38,959 nucleotides of DNA, taken from positions 1-38,959 of the forward strand of contig DASUUK010000097.1 in the NCBI GenBank assembly GCA_036374135.1. The letters run 5' to 3'. The position numbers and the translations under genes were made by a program. A model generated the notes under the pieces. The model was not told where the DNA came from, searched no databases, and saw nothing but the letters and a program-made list of their open reading frames with translations. Positions 1 through 8,867 of the stretch are shown piece after piece (the first letter of the stretch is position 1; each line of letters opens with the position of its first letter). This stretch comes from Euzebyales bacterium (GTDB taxonomy: Bacteria; Actinomycetota; Nitriliruptoria; Euzebyales; JAHELV01).

Positions 1-120
1 CACGGGCTCGCCCGGCACGGGCTCGACCGGCACGGGCTCGACCGGCACGGGCTCGACCGGCACGGGCTCGACCGGCACGGGCTCGACCGGCAACGGTTCG
101 ACGGGCAACGGTTCGACGGG
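1..120. repeat. 15-bp coding minisatellite, 8 visible copies
   Basis: Eight contiguous 15-bp units fill bases 1-120. Copies 2-6 are identical (CACGGGCTCGACCGG), copy 1 differs by one base, and copies 7-8 are a diverged pair (CAACGGTTCGACGGG). The unit length is a multiple of three, so copy changes would keep the frame of the beta-propeller lipoprotein. On the minus strand the units encode P-V-E-P-V and P-V-E-P-L (P-G-E-P-V in copy 1). The array may continue beyond the window edge. Nearly identical inner copies suggest recent expansion by slippage. Confidence 0.95.
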
Positions 121-1203
121 CAGGATCTGCGGCCAGCGGCTCGTGGTCACGTACAGGCTGTCGCGGTCGGCGTAGACGGTCTCGGCCGCGCCGAGCACCG
201 CATCGACGCGATCCGTCGCCAGCTCGGGCCGATCCAGTTCCACCGACAGCACGGAGACGATGCCCGTGCCGGCGCCCTGTGACGATCGGTGGACCGCCGT
301 GCACGTCACCAGCGGCTCCGGTGGCGCGTCGTCGACCGTCGCGTGGGGCAGCCACTCGGCCGCGGCCGCGTCCCGGATCCGCTGCCGGTTGATGGCCACG
401 GCGCGCTCGGCGTCCGGCGCCCCGCCGCCCGGCATGACCAGCGCCTCCGGCAGCGGTGTCGACCGCAGCACGATCCGCGCGGTGCCGTCGACGGCCCGGG
501 ACGTGACGAGCGTGCCGTCCACGGCCATCGTCGACGTGATGCGCGGATCCGACGGCGCACCCACATCGACCGCCCACATGCGCGTGCGCACGGCGAGCGG
601 AGGCAGTGGCAGGACGCCGACGTCGGCGGGCTCGGACAGCTGGGGGTCGGCGCCCGGCGGTGGCGGGGGTGCCTTCGCGTCGTCGCCGAGCAGCAGCAGC
701 CGCGTGCCGTGCAGCAGCAGTTCGCGCGGAACACCGTCGCTGGCACGCAGGATCGCCGCGACCTCGGGTCGCGCTCCGCGCACGTCGACGATGCGCAGCA
801 CCCCATCGGCCACGGAGTAGACGAACCGACCGTCGGTCTTGACGACGTCGGGTTCGTCGACGCCCTCCTCCTGCACGTTCGTGCCCGAGAAGTCCTGACC
901 GGCGGTCGGCGCGGCTCCGGCGTCGCCCGCCTCGAGTGCCACGGCGTCGGTCGCGCCGGTCGCGAACGCCGGTGACTCCAGGCCGTACGGCGACACGTCC
1001 ACCAACGCCCGGCGCTGCACCTCCGCCGCGAAGGCGTCGCAGCTGGCGAAGCGGGCCAAGGTGATTGCGTCGCCGGAGCTGCCGCCCGCCGCCCCATCGG
1101 TGTCGTCGGTCGACGGCGGCGTGCACGCGGTCGCGCCGAGCGCCAGCGCGAGGAGCGCGCCGGCGAACCGCCGGAGCGTCGCGTTGCGTGGAGATCGTCC
1201 CAT
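1..1203 (-). CDS. Beta-propeller domain lipoprotein (PF09826-like), C-terminus beyond window
   Basis: An uninterrupted frame runs from an ATG at 1203 down to base 1 (401 codons, no stop), so the C-terminal part lies outside the window. The N-terminus has basic residues, a hydrophobic stretch and Cys22 after L-G-A-T-A, which resembles a lipobox with a weak -3 position, so the product is probably an exported lipoprotein. Around residues 110-125 the motif EEGVDEPDVVKTDGRFVYS is the hallmark of the actinobacterial and archaeal C-terminal beta-propeller family distantly related to WD-40 proteins. A leucine-rich strand pattern follows. The visible end consists of PVEPV/PVEPL pentapeptide repeats encoded by a 15-bp minisatellite. 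The molecular function of the family is not established. The gene diverges from pepN; 144 bp separate the two start codons. Confidence 0.88.
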   Translation of the reverse strand, partial: MGRSPRNATLRRFAGALLALALGATACTPPSTDDTDGAAGGSSGDAITLARFASCDAFAAEVQRRALVDVSPYGLESPAFATGATDAVALEAGDAGAAPTAGQDFSGTNVQEEGVDEPDVVKTDGRFVYSVADGVLRIVDVRGARPEVAAILRASDGVPRELLLHGTRLLLLGDDAKAPPPPPGADPQLSEPADVGVLPLPPLAVRTRMWAVDVGAPSDPRITSTMAVDGTLVTSRAVDGTARIVLRSTPLPEALVMPGGGAPDAERAVAINRQRIRDAAAAEWLPHATVDDAPPEPLVTCTAVHRSSQGAGTGIVSVLSVELDRPELATDRVDAVLGAAETVYADRDSLYVTTSRWPQILPVEPLPVEPLPVEPVPVEPVPVEPVPVEPVPVEPVPGEPV

Positions 1204-1347
1204 GCCAGTACTGACGTCCTGCGCGCGTGGAGGGTTCCCACCTCGGCGATCCGGTTGCGCTCGTGCACCACGGCCCAGGGTCGTGGCACCCGTGCGACGA
1301 CCGCGGACGGCTAGCCTTGGCGGACGGTGCCGACGACGGTGGAGCCA

Positions 1348-3879
1348 ATGAGCGACGACAACATCCTGGGACGTGACGAGGCCGCAGCGCGCGCGCGGCT
1401 GCTGGGGGACGTCGCCTATGACGTCGACCTCGACCTGGGCGACGGTCGTGGCGACACGTTCACGTCGGCGACGCGGGCGCGCTTCTCGTGCTCGACGCCC
1501 GGTGCATCGACGTTCATCGACCTGACGGCCACGCGGCTGCGGTCGGTCACCCTGAACGGCGTGGACGTGCCGGCCGAGGCCTTCGACGGCAACCGCCTGA
1601 CCCTGCGCGGCCTGGCGGCCACGAACGAGCTCATCGTGCACGCCGACTGCGCGTTCCAGCGCACCGGCACAGGCCTGCACCGCTTCGTGGACCCGACGGA
1701 CGACGCCGTCTACCTGCACACCCAGTTCGAGCCGTTCGACGCGCACCTGGTCTACGCGTGCTTCGACCAGCCCGATCTCAAGGCACGGTTCCGTCTGACG
1801 GTCCGCGCACCCCGGGACTGGACGGTGATCAGCAACGAGCCGGTGGCCTCGCGTGAGCCGGCGTCGCACACGGCGGACGACGTGGACATCTGGCGGTTCG
1901 ACGTCACGCCGCCGCTGTCGACCTACGTGACGGCGATGGTCGCGGGCCCCCTGCACGTCGTCCACGCGCCCGACGCGGACGTGCCGATGGCGCTGTACTG
2001 CCGCGCGTCGCTGGCCGAGCACCTCGAGCCCGACGAGATGTTCGAGATCACGCGGGCGGGCATGGCGTTCTACGCCGACGCCTTCGGACTGGCGTACCCG
2101 TTCTCGAAGTACGACCAGCTCTTCGTACCCGAGTTCAACTTCGGCGCGATGGAGAACGCCGGCTGCGTCACATTCAGCGAGAACTACCTGTTCCGGTCAC
2201 GCGTGACCGACGCCGCCCGCATGTCGCGCGCCGCGACGATCCTGCACGAGCTCGCGCACATGTGGTTCGGCGACCTCGTGACGATGCGGTGGTGGGGCGA
2301 CCTCTGGCTCAACGAGAGCTTCGCCACGTACATCTCGTTCTGGGCGTTGACGGAGGCGACGCGGTTCACCGACGCGTGGGTGCAGTTCGTCAACCAGAAC
2401 GTCACCTGGTCGTTCCGTCAGGACCAGCTGCCCACGACCCACCCCATCGTCGCGGACGCCCCCGACACCGACACGGCGATCCACAACTTCGACGGCATCA
2501 CCTACGCCAAGGGCGGGCTCGTCCTGCGACAGCTGGTTGCCTGGGTCGGCACCGACGCGTTCCTCAGCGGGCTGCGCGACTACTTCGCGCGGCACGCCTG
2601 GGGCAACGCGACGCTCGCCGACTTCCTCACCGCGCTGGAAAAGACGTCCGGTCGCAGCATGGACCGCTGGGCCCAGCAGTGGCTGACGACCACCGGGCTG
2701 ACGACGCTCGAACTGACCACGACCACCGACCGGGACGGGCGGTACGACGACGCCGTGCTCGTGCAGCACCCGTCGACCGGGGACGATGTGCTGCCGCGCG
2801 ACATGCGGGTGGCGATCGGCCGCTACGGCAGCAACGCGGACGACATCGTCCGACGCGAGACCATCGACCTCGATGTGACGACGGCCCGGACACCCGTCGA
2901 GGCGTTGCTCGGTCGCACAGCGGCCGACCTCACGCTGCTCAACGACGGACTGCGCAACTACGTCAAGGTGCGGCTGGACGACCGATCGCTCGAGACGCTG
3001 CTGGGCGGCATGTCGAACATCGCCGAGCCGCTGACGCGCGCGCACGCCTGGCTGCTGGCGTGGGATCTCGTGCGTGACGCGCACCTCCCGGCGCGCCGCT
3101 ACGTGCAACTCGTGGCCGACCACGCGGTCGGTGAGACCCAGACCGACACGTTGCGGCGATTGACGATGCAGGCGATCGCGGCGATCGACCGCTACGGCGA
3201 TCCGGGCAACCGGCAGGCGGCGCGGACCGTGCTCGCACGCGCATCCGTCGACGCCCTCGACGCCGCCGAACCCGGCTCGGATCTCCAGCTCGTGTGGGCC
3301 AGGTGCCGCATGGCGGTGGGCGATCCGTCGTGGACGCGCACCGTGCTCGACGGCCGCGACGTGCCGGACGGCCTTGTCGTCGACCACGACCTGCGCTGGC
3401 ACGCCGCGATCACGCTCGCCGCACGGGGTCAGTTCGGCGCCGACGAGATCGAGGCCGTCCGCGCGGACGACCCGACCGACGAGGGATCCCGTAGGGCCGC
3501 GACGGCGCTCGCCGCGCGCCCGCTCGCGTCGGCGAAGCAGCAGGCATGGACACGCGCACGTGACCGCGACCTGCCGCTCGCGATGCGACGTTCGATCTGC
3601 GCGGGCTTCCACCGGTACGACCAGCCGGACCTGCTCACACCGTTTGTCGACCGGTTCGTCGACGTACTGCCCGACCTGTGGCGCAACCGGGTCCGCCAGG
3701 AGTCGCTCGACCTGACCGAGGGCCTGTTTCCTCTCGCGGTGGCGTCCGAGGCGACGCTCGAGGCCGCCGGCGGTGCGCTGGCGACGCCGGGGCTGCCCGA
3801 GCCCGCCCGCCGGATCCTGCGCGAGCAGATCGACGAGTTGCGCCGCACGTTGCGCGCGAGGGCCGCCGACCGGGACTGA
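1348..3879 (+). CDS. pepN: Aminopeptidase N (M1 family zinc metallopeptidase)
   Basis: An 843-residue M1 aminopeptidase, which removes N-terminal residues from peptides in the cytoplasm. The substrate-binding exopeptidase motif GAMEN is at residues 266-270. The zinc site HELAH is at 300-304 (H300, catalytic E301, H304), and the third ligand E323 lies in WLNES. After the catalytic domain comes the long helical ERAP1-like C-terminal region, so the length is normal for actinobacterial PepN. I start at ATG 1348 because GGTGGAG (1338-1344) sits just upstream and the family N-terminus (NxxxRDEAAARARLL) begins there. A GTG seven codons earlier is the alternative. The gene diverges from the beta-propeller lipoprotein and is followed after 64 bp by the cyclase/ATPase regulator. 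Confidence 0.97.
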   Translation: MSDDNILGRDEAAARARLLGDVAYDVDLDLGDGRGDTFTSATRARFSCSTPGASTFIDLTATRLRSVTLNGVDVPAEAFDGNRLTLRGLAATNELIVHADCAFQRTGTGLHRFVDPTDDAVYLHTQFEPFDAHLVYACFDQPDLKARFRLTVRAPRDWTVISNEPVASREPASHTADDVDIWRFDVTPPLSTYVTAMVAGPLHVVHAPDADVPMALYCRASLAEHLEPDEMFEITRAGMAFYADAFGLAYPFSKYDQLFVPEFNFGAMENAGCVTFSENYLFRSRVTDAARMSRAATILHELAHMWFGDLVTMRWWGDLWLNESFATYISFWALTEATRFTDAWVQFVNQNVTWSFRQDQLPTTHPIVADAPDTDTAIHNFDGITYAKGGLVLRQLVAWVGTDAFLSGLRDYFARHAWGNATLADFLTALEKTSGRSMDRWAQQWLTTTGLTTLELTTTTDRDGRYDDAVLVQHPSTGDDVLPRDMRVAIGRYGSNADDIVRRETIDLDVTTARTPVEALLGRTAADLTLLNDGLRNYVKVRLDDRSLETLLGGMSNIAEPLTRAHAWLLAWDLVRDAHLPARRYVQLVADHAVGETQTDTLRRLTMQAIAAIDRYGDPGNRQAARTVLARASVDALDAAEPGSDLQLVWARCRMAVGDPSWTRTVLDGRDVPDGLVVDHDLRWHAAITLAARGQFGADEIEAVRADDPTDEGSRRAATALAARPLASAKQQAWTRARDRDLPLAMRRSICAGFHRYDQPDLLTPFVDRFVDVLPDLWRNRVRQESLDLTEGLFPLAVASEATLEAAGGALATPGLPEPARRILREQIDELRRTLRARAADRD

Positions 3880-3943
3880 CCTCGCGTCCCTCGCGTCAGG
3901 CCTGCGCCGCGACGCGTGTGCCGGCGTTGCTACCATCACCAGC

Positions 3944-6577
3944 ATGGCGGCGGCGGCAAGGCCGGTGACGTTCCTGCTCACAGACATCGAGGGCAGCACG
4001 CGCCTGCTCAGGATCGCCGGCGACGACTACCCCCGGCTCGTCGCCGAGCAGCGCGCGTTGATCGGCGCGGCGGTGCGGGCGGCGGATGGCGCCATGCGGC
4101 CGTTCGAGGGCGACGGGTGCCTGGCCGTCTTCACGCACGCCCGCGACGGTGTGCACGCCGCCGTCGACGCACAACGCCGGCTGGCGGCCCATCCGTGGCC
4201 CGACGCCCTGCGGGTGCGGGTGCGGATGGGCGTGCACACCGGCGACGCGATCCTGCACGAGGGCGAGCACTTCGGACTGGCGCTGCATCGGGCCGCGCGT
4301 GTCGCAGACGCTGGGCACGGCGGACAGGTACTGGTGTCGGCCGCCACCTGCCGCGCCATCGCGGGCGTCCCCGCCACCGTCGACCTGACGGATCTGGGAG
4401 TCCACCGGTTGAAGGACCTGGACGCCCCGATCCACCTGTTCCAGGCGACCGCTGCGGGGCGCACCGACCACTTCCCACCGCTTCGGACCTTGCGCGACAC
4501 CGGCCACAACCTGCCCCAGCAGCCCAGCACGCTGATCGGCCGTGACGACGACATCACCGCGATCGTCGGCATGCTGCGGGACCACCGGCTCGTCACGGTC
4601 ACCGGCACCGGTGGTGTCGGCAAGACGCGGATCGCCGTCCACGTGGGTGCCCTCACCAGCGATGCGTTTCCCGACGGCGTCTGGCTGATCGAGCTGGCCC
4701 GCACCAGGCGGTCCGCCGAGGTGACGCAGCTGATCGCCGAGCAACTCGGCGTCGACGGCGGAACGGACGAGGGCGCTGAAGCGGCGATCACCGACCTGCT
4801 GCGGGAGCGCTCGGCGTTGCTGATCCTCGACAACTTCGAACACGTGATCGCGGCCGCGCCGGTCGTCAGCCGGATCCTGGCCGGTGCGCCCCGCGTGCGG
4901 GCACTGGTCACGAGCCGGGAACGGCTGCTGATCGACGGAGAACGCACGTACCCCCTGGCGCCACTGCCGACGCCTGACAGCGACGGGGCAACGCCCGGAC
5001 AGGTCAGCGCATCGGTCGCCCTGTTCCTCGACCGCGCACGCTCGCACGACCCGACCTTCAACCCGACGGCGGGCGACCTCGATGCGATCGGGGAGGTCTG
5101 CAGCCTCGTCGACGGACTCCCGCTCGCGATCGAGCTGGCCGCCGCCCAGTCGCGCGTGCTGCCCGTCACCGCCGTGCGCGACCGCCTTGAACTCGGGTTC
5201 GACGCACTGTCCGGACGCGCCCGCGACCGCCCCGCGCGACACCGTACGCTGCGCGCGACACTGGGCTGGAGCTACGACCTGCTTCCCGAGGAGGAGCAGC
5301 GGCTCCTCGAGGCCCTCGCGGCCTTCGACGGCGGCCGCAGCCTGGACGCCGTGGATGCCGTGTGCGGCACCGACATCGACGTCGTCGCCGGACTGACCGC
5401 CCTGGTCGACAAGAGCCTCGTCCAGCGTCGCATCGGCGCGGACGGCGACGTCCGCTTCGTGCTGCTGGAGATCGTGCACGAGTTCGCGCGGGAGCGCCTC
5501 GACGCCTCCGGCCACGCCGACGCTGTGCGGGCCGCCCACGCACAGCACTTCGCGGCGTTGGCGGAGACCGCGGACGACGGACTGGTCAACGAGAACGCCC
5601 CCGGCTGGGAGGATCGGGTCAGCGAGAACCTCGGGAACATCCGGGCGGCACTGCGGTGGGCGTTCGACGGCGGTGACGCCGCGCTCGGCGTCCGCATCAC
5701 TGCGGCGCTGTACCTGTACTGGCGTTGGGGCGGCGCCTACGACGAGGGACGCGCATGGGTCGACCGCGCGATGCAGCACCCGGATCTGCTCGACTGCGCC
5801 ATGCGTGGCCGGCTGCACGCCGCATTGGGCTCGTACGAGATCGATGCAGACCCCGCGGGCTCGCGACACCACTGGCAGGCGGCGCTGGCCGATCTCACCA
5901 CCTGTGGCGATCAGGTCCGCGCGGTCCACGCACTCGGCATGCTCGCGCTCACCTACGTCGGTGACGACGACCACTACGACGAGGCGTGCCGGCTGACGGC
6001 GGAGGGCGTCCGGATCGCGCGTACCATCCGCGGCAACCGGCGCGTGCTCGCCGACGCGCTGTCGGCGATGGGTGAGGTCGCCCGGGCCGCCGGCGACCTG
6101 GCACAGGCGGCGGCGGCGTACGAGGAGGCCGTCGCGCTCATCGGCCCGACCGGCGACCAGCGCTACATCGCCATCCTGCAGTCGAACCTTGCCGCCGTCG
6201 TCCGCCACCGGGGCGATCCCCTGACGGCGCTGCAGCTGAGCACCCAGGCGTTGGCGACCCTGGCCAAGGAAGCGCGTCGCGACCTGGCGGCCATGGCACT
6301 CAGCGAGGTCGCCGGCCACGAACAGGGCGTCGGCCGGGCCGAACGGTCGGCGACGCTGTTCGGAGCTGCGAACGCGGCCATGGCGCGGCTCCGGTTCCCC
6401 CGGCAACCCGTCGACCGCCTGGAGTACGAGCGCGTGCGCTCGGACCTGATCGCCGCACTCGGTGCGGAGCGTGTCGCAGCGCTGGAGGCGGCCGGCGCCG
6501 AGCTGTCGCTGGACGATGCCATCGACGTCGCGCTGTCAGGTGCCGCCACCGATGGATCCGGGCAGGCGGTCGGTTGA
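3944..6577 (+). CDS. Class III cyclase-like / NB-ARC-type ATPase / TPR regulator
   Basis: An 877-residue multidomain protein. Residues 8-170 form a class III nucleotidyl cyclase homology domain with both metal-binding aspartates present (D14 in TDIEGST, D57 in EGDGCLAVF) and the HGGQVLVS segment. The usual Asn of the NRAAR motif is His here (ALHRAARV), while the Arg is kept, so cyclase activity is uncertain. Residues 215-500 are an AAA/NB-ARC-like ATPase with Walker A GTGGVGKT (221-228) and Walker B LLILDNFEH (D296). The rest is alpha-helical and TPR-like. Relatives of this predicted-ATPase group often end in a LuxR helix-turn-helix; none is seen, so the output may be protein-protein interaction or nucleotide signalling. 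The start is ATG 3944. No Shine-Dalgarno is visible, and TACCAT at 3931-3936 would fit leaderless transcription. Confidence 0.9.
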   Translation: MAAAARPVTFLLTDIEGSTRLLRIAGDDYPRLVAEQRALIGAAVRAADGAMRPFEGDGCLAVFTHARDGVHAAVDAQRRLAAHPWPDALRVRVRMGVHTGDAILHEGEHFGLALHRAARVADAGHGGQVLVSAATCRAIAGVPATVDLTDLGVHRLKDLDAPIHLFQATAAGRTDHFPPLRTLRDTGHNLPQQPSTLIGRDDDITAIVGMLRDHRLVTVTGTGGVGKTRIAVHVGALTSDAFPDGVWLIELARTRRSAEVTQLIAEQLGVDGGTDEGAEAAITDLLRERSALLILDNFEHVIAAAPVVSRILAGAPRVRALVTSRERLLIDGERTYPLAPLPTPDSDGATPGQVSASVALFLDRARSHDPTFNPTAGDLDAIGEVCSLVDGLPLAIELAAAQSRVLPVTAVRDRLELGFDALSGRARDRPARHRTLRATLGWSYDLLPEEEQRLLEALAAFDGGRSLDAVDAVCGTDIDVVAGLTALVDKSLVQRRIGADGDVRFVLLEIVHEFARERLDASGHADAVRAAHAQHFAALAETADDGLVNENAPGWEDRVSENLGNIRAALRWAFDGGDAALGVRITAALYLYWRWGGAYDEGRAWVDRAMQHPDLLDCAMRGRLHAALGSYEIDADPAGSRHHWQAALADLTTCGDQVRAVHALGMLALTYVGDDDHYDEACRLTAEGVRIARTIRGNRRVLADALSAMGEVARAAGDLAQAAAAYEEAVALIGPTGDQRYIAILQSNLAAVVRHRGDPLTALQLSTQALATLAKEARRDLAAMALSEVAGHEQGVGRAERSATLFGAANAAMARLRFPRQPVDRLEYERVRSDLIAALGAERVAALEAAGAELSLDDAIDVALSGAATDGSGQAVG

Positions 6578-6619
6578 CCGTCGGCCACGGCGCGTCCGAG
6601 GTCGGGTGCGGCCCAGCGG

Positions 6620-7546
6620 TCAGGTGGCGTCCCAGGGGACGTCCGGCGGCGCGTCGCCGTCGCCGACCGGCGGCACGCCGTCGCCGGCCGGGCACAGTGC
6701 GGTGCACATGCGCGCGTGCAGACCGGTCATGCGGTACGTGCGCAACACCGTCAGGATCTGTTCCGGTGTGGCCGCGCGGCGGGTCGCGTCCAGATCGACC
6801 GGCAGCCCTCGGTCCAACGTCATCAGCTCGACGTTGCGCCGGAACACCGACGTCGGCGACGCCAGATCGTCGATTACGAGCTGGCCGAGCTCCGGTCCCA
6901 GCACACTGCGACAGCCCAGCGGGTCGGCGACCGCCTCCTCGACCGTGGGGTACATCCGCAGCAGATCCGCCGCCTTCTTGGCGCCGATGCCGGCGATGCC
7001 GGGCAGGTTGTCCGACGCGTCCCCACGTATGGCGGCCAGCTGCACGTACTGCTGCGGCGCGATGCGGTACCGACGGCGGAAGTCGCGGGCGGTCACGGTG
7101 CGGATCGGCCGGTGCCCGCCCCGCACCTGCAGCACGCTCGTCCGCCCGCTGACCAGTGCCAGCACGTCACGGTCGGGCGACGCCACGACGCAGCGCCAGG
7201 CGGCGTCCTCCGCCGTCGCGGCGGCCGAGGCGACGACGTCGTCGGCCTCGCAGCCCGGCGCGACGATGACGTGCGCACCCATGTCGGCGGCGATCTGTGG
7301 CAACTCGTCGAGCGAGACGTCCAGCTCGGCGTGCTTGTCCGGGCGCTGTCCCTTGTAGTCGGGGTACGTCGCCCGACGACGCGAGTGCTCGCGGCAGTCG
7401 AAGCCGACCACCAACCCGTCGTAGGTCACCTGGTCGCACACGACCGACAGCAACGCGAAGAAGCCGTACCGAGCGCCGCCCGCAGTGCCGCCGTACGCGT
7501 GGAACGCCCGGTGCACCAGGGCGTTGCCGTCCACGGCGAGCAGCAT
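6620..7546 (-). CDS. Stand-alone 5'-3' exonuclease (PolA N-terminal/FEN-like)
   Basis: A 308-residue protein equivalent to the 5' nuclease domain of DNA polymerase I without the polymerase. Diagnostic motifs appear in order: AVDGNALVHRAFHA at the extreme N-terminus (first metal Asp), DYKGQRPD, the acidic EADDVVASAA, PDRDVLALV, and the helix-3-turn-helix RGDASDNLPGIAGIGAKKA that grips the DNA substrate. The expected role is flap or RNA-primer removal in replication and repair. I start at ATG 7546 because the strong Shine-Dalgarno GAGGTGA lies 8 bases upstream and the domain begins there. A GTG at 7675 overlapping the msrB stop would add 43 low-complexity residues across a GC hairpin. The gene is convergent with the cyclase/ATPase gene, 42 bp away. 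Confidence 0.93.
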   Translation of the reverse strand: MLLAVDGNALVHRAFHAYGGTAGGARYGFFALLSVVCDQVTYDGLVVGFDCREHSRRRATYPDYKGQRPDKHAELDVSLDELPQIAADMGAHVIVAPGCEADDVVASAAATAEDAAWRCVVASPDRDVLALVSGRTSVLQVRGGHRPIRTVTARDFRRRYRIAPQQYVQLAAIRGDASDNLPGIAGIGAKKAADLLRMYPTVEEAVADPLGCRSVLGPELGQLVIDDLASPTSVFRRNVELMTLDRGLPVDLDATRRAATPEQILTVLRTYRMTGLHARMCTALCPAGDGVPPVGDGDAPPDVPWDAT

Positions 7547-7585
7547 CGGCTCCGTCACCTCGCCGTCGCGCACCTCGGCGGTGGC

Positions 7586-7602
7586 GGGGGGCGCCGCCCC
7601 CC
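7586..7602 (-). terminator. GC hairpin between msrB and the exonuclease gene
   Basis: GGGGGGC and GCCCCCC form a perfect 7-bp inverted repeat with a 3-base loop, 70 bases after the msrB stop and 40 bases before the preferred exonuclease start. There is no T-run, as is common in very GC-rich genomes. It could end or attenuate msrB transcription, and its presence argues that this stretch is not coding. Confidence 0.4.
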
Positions 7603-7671
7603 TGGGCAGTGGGTCGACGAGCGCCGCGGCCGCCGGTGCGAGATCGGCGTCGAAGAGGGCGAGCGACTCGG

Positions 7672-8079
7672 TCACGACGTCGGTTCGGTCTCCTCGAGGT
7701 CCAGCGCGACCGAGTTGACGCAGTAGCGCTGACCGGTGGGCCGGGGGCCGTCGTCGAACACGTGGCCGAGGTGCCCTCCGCACGTGCCGCACACGACCTC
7801 CGTGCGCACCATGCCGAGGCTGCGATCGGTCTCGGTGCGTACGGCATCCGGTGACACGGGTTCGTAGAAGCTCGGCCAGCCGGTTCCCGAGTCGTACTTG
7901 GTGTCGGAGGTGAACAGTGGTGCGTTGCAGGCCGCGCAGCGGTACGTGCCGTCGGCCTTGACGTCCCAGTACGCGCCGCTGAACGGCCGCTCCGTTCCCT
8001 TGCCGCGCAGTATCCGGTACTGCTCGGGCGTGAGCTGCGCGCGCCACTCCTCGTCGGTGCGTTCGATCTGCTCGGCCAT
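7672..8079 (-). CDS. msrB: Peptide methionine-(R)-S-oxide reductase MsrB
   Basis: A 135-residue MsrB that reduces methionine-R-sulfoxide in proteins, normally with thioredoxin. Two CxxC pairs (CAAC and CGTC) form the structural zinc site. The substrate-binding segment GTGWPSF and the catalytic-Cys motif RYCVNS are present, and LGHVFDDGP is conserved. The length is typical of a single-domain MsrB. ATG 8079 is chosen because GGGAG stands five bases upstream; an ATG 36 bases further up would add an unconserved leader. The gene lies upstream of the 5'-3' exonuclease on the same strand. Oxidative-stress function is inferred from the family only. Confidence 0.96.
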   Translation of the reverse strand: MAEQIERTDEEWRAQLTPEQYRILRGKGTERPFSGAYWDVKADGTYRCAACNAPLFTSDTKYDSGTGWPSFYEPVSPDAVRTETDRSLGMVRTEVVCGTCGGHLGHVFDDGPRPTGQRYCVNSVALDLEETEPTS

Positions 8080-8134
8080 CGTCTCCCTTTCGGTGCGGTC
8101 CGGTCCCGCGCTCACGTCGCGAGGGCCAGCGGGC

Positions 8135-8755
8135 TCACGCCGCTGCCACGACGGTAACCGGCAGGTTGAACCGGCGCTCCATCTTGGTGTGCAGGTCCGC
8201 CTCGAGCCAGCCCGATTCGGCGCGCGGCAGCGTGGCCAGGAGGATCTCGTCTGCCTTGAAGCGCTTGAGCGCGTCGGACGTGGCCCGCAGCGGATCGGCG
8301 TCCCCGACCGACCCGTCGACGGTCAGCCCGACGTCGCGCAGCCGCCCCAGCGCCTCGTTGAGCCGATATGTGGCCAGCGTCCGGCCGGGCAGATCACCCT
8401 CGGCGGGGTGAGCGACCTCACCGACCGTTTCGAACCATGCGTGCTCGCCCGCGACCGGCGTTGAGCGCACGGCGGGGACCACCAGGTGGTACTCCACGTC
8501 ACCGGACCGCCCGGTCATCGCCTCCTGCAGGCGCTGCGCGCGCAGGACGGCGTTGCCCACCACCAGCACCTTGCGCCGCCGCATCTGCGTGTCCTCGACG
8601 AAGTCGCTGTACAGCGGACGTTGCTGCTTGGCGCCCCCGTACCGGATGGGCGCGACGGACTGCGGGTCGACCATGTGCTCGGAGGTGAGGTGGTAGTTGA
8701 GCTCGGTCTCGTTGCGGAAGCGCAGTTCGCAGCGGGGGCATTGGTGGACGGACAT
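8135..8755 (-). CDS. C2H2 zinc finger fused to Usp-like domain
   Basis: A 206-residue protein with an unusual architecture. Residues 6-27 are a textbook C2H2 finger (C6-x2-C9-x12-H22-x4-H27, with Phe13 and Leu19 at the core positions). A short linker leads to a Rossmann-like domain (about 66-206) resembling universal-stress or permease-tail domains: [12 protein letters not shown], a Val-Gly-Asp-Ala-Asp-Pro step, [18 protein letters not shown] and a final NLPVTVV strand. No membrane segment is seen. The finger could bind nucleic acid or protein and the Usp-like part could sense nucleotides; both are guesses. ATG 8755 has GAAGGAGA upstream. The gene diverges from the GNAT gene and lies 55 bp upstream of msrB. 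Confidence 0.8.
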   Translation of the reverse strand: MSVHQCPRCELRFRNETELNYHLTSEHMVDPQSVAPIRYGGAKQQRPLYSDFVEDTQMRRRKVLVVGNAVLRAQRLQEAMTGRSGDVEYHLVVPAVRSTPVAGEHAWFETVGEVAHPAEGDLPGRTLATYRLNEALGRLRDVGLTVDGSVGDADPLRATSDALKRFKADEILLATLPRAESGWLEADLHTKMERRFNLPVTVVAAA

Positions 8756-8867
8756 GCCGGTCGGTCTCCTTCGCTGAGCCGCGCCTTGGCGCGGCGTTCG
8801 CCCTCACGATAGCCAACCGGAACCAGAACTTGCGTTCGCGTCCACGGCAGCCCACACTCGGCCGTCG

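Noticed and set aside
1-120. CRISPR-like array at the window start
   Set aside because: The units are contiguous 15-mers without spacers and are in frame with a coding gene.
2197-3999. 600-codon open frame on the minus strand
   Set aside because: It lies opposite pepN, has Arg/Val/Gly-rich composition with no domain, and such frames are expected opposite high-GC genes.
3896-6406. 836-codon open frame on the minus strand
   Set aside because: Antisense to the cyclase/ATPase gene, whose motifs are intact; the antisense product has no recognisable motif.
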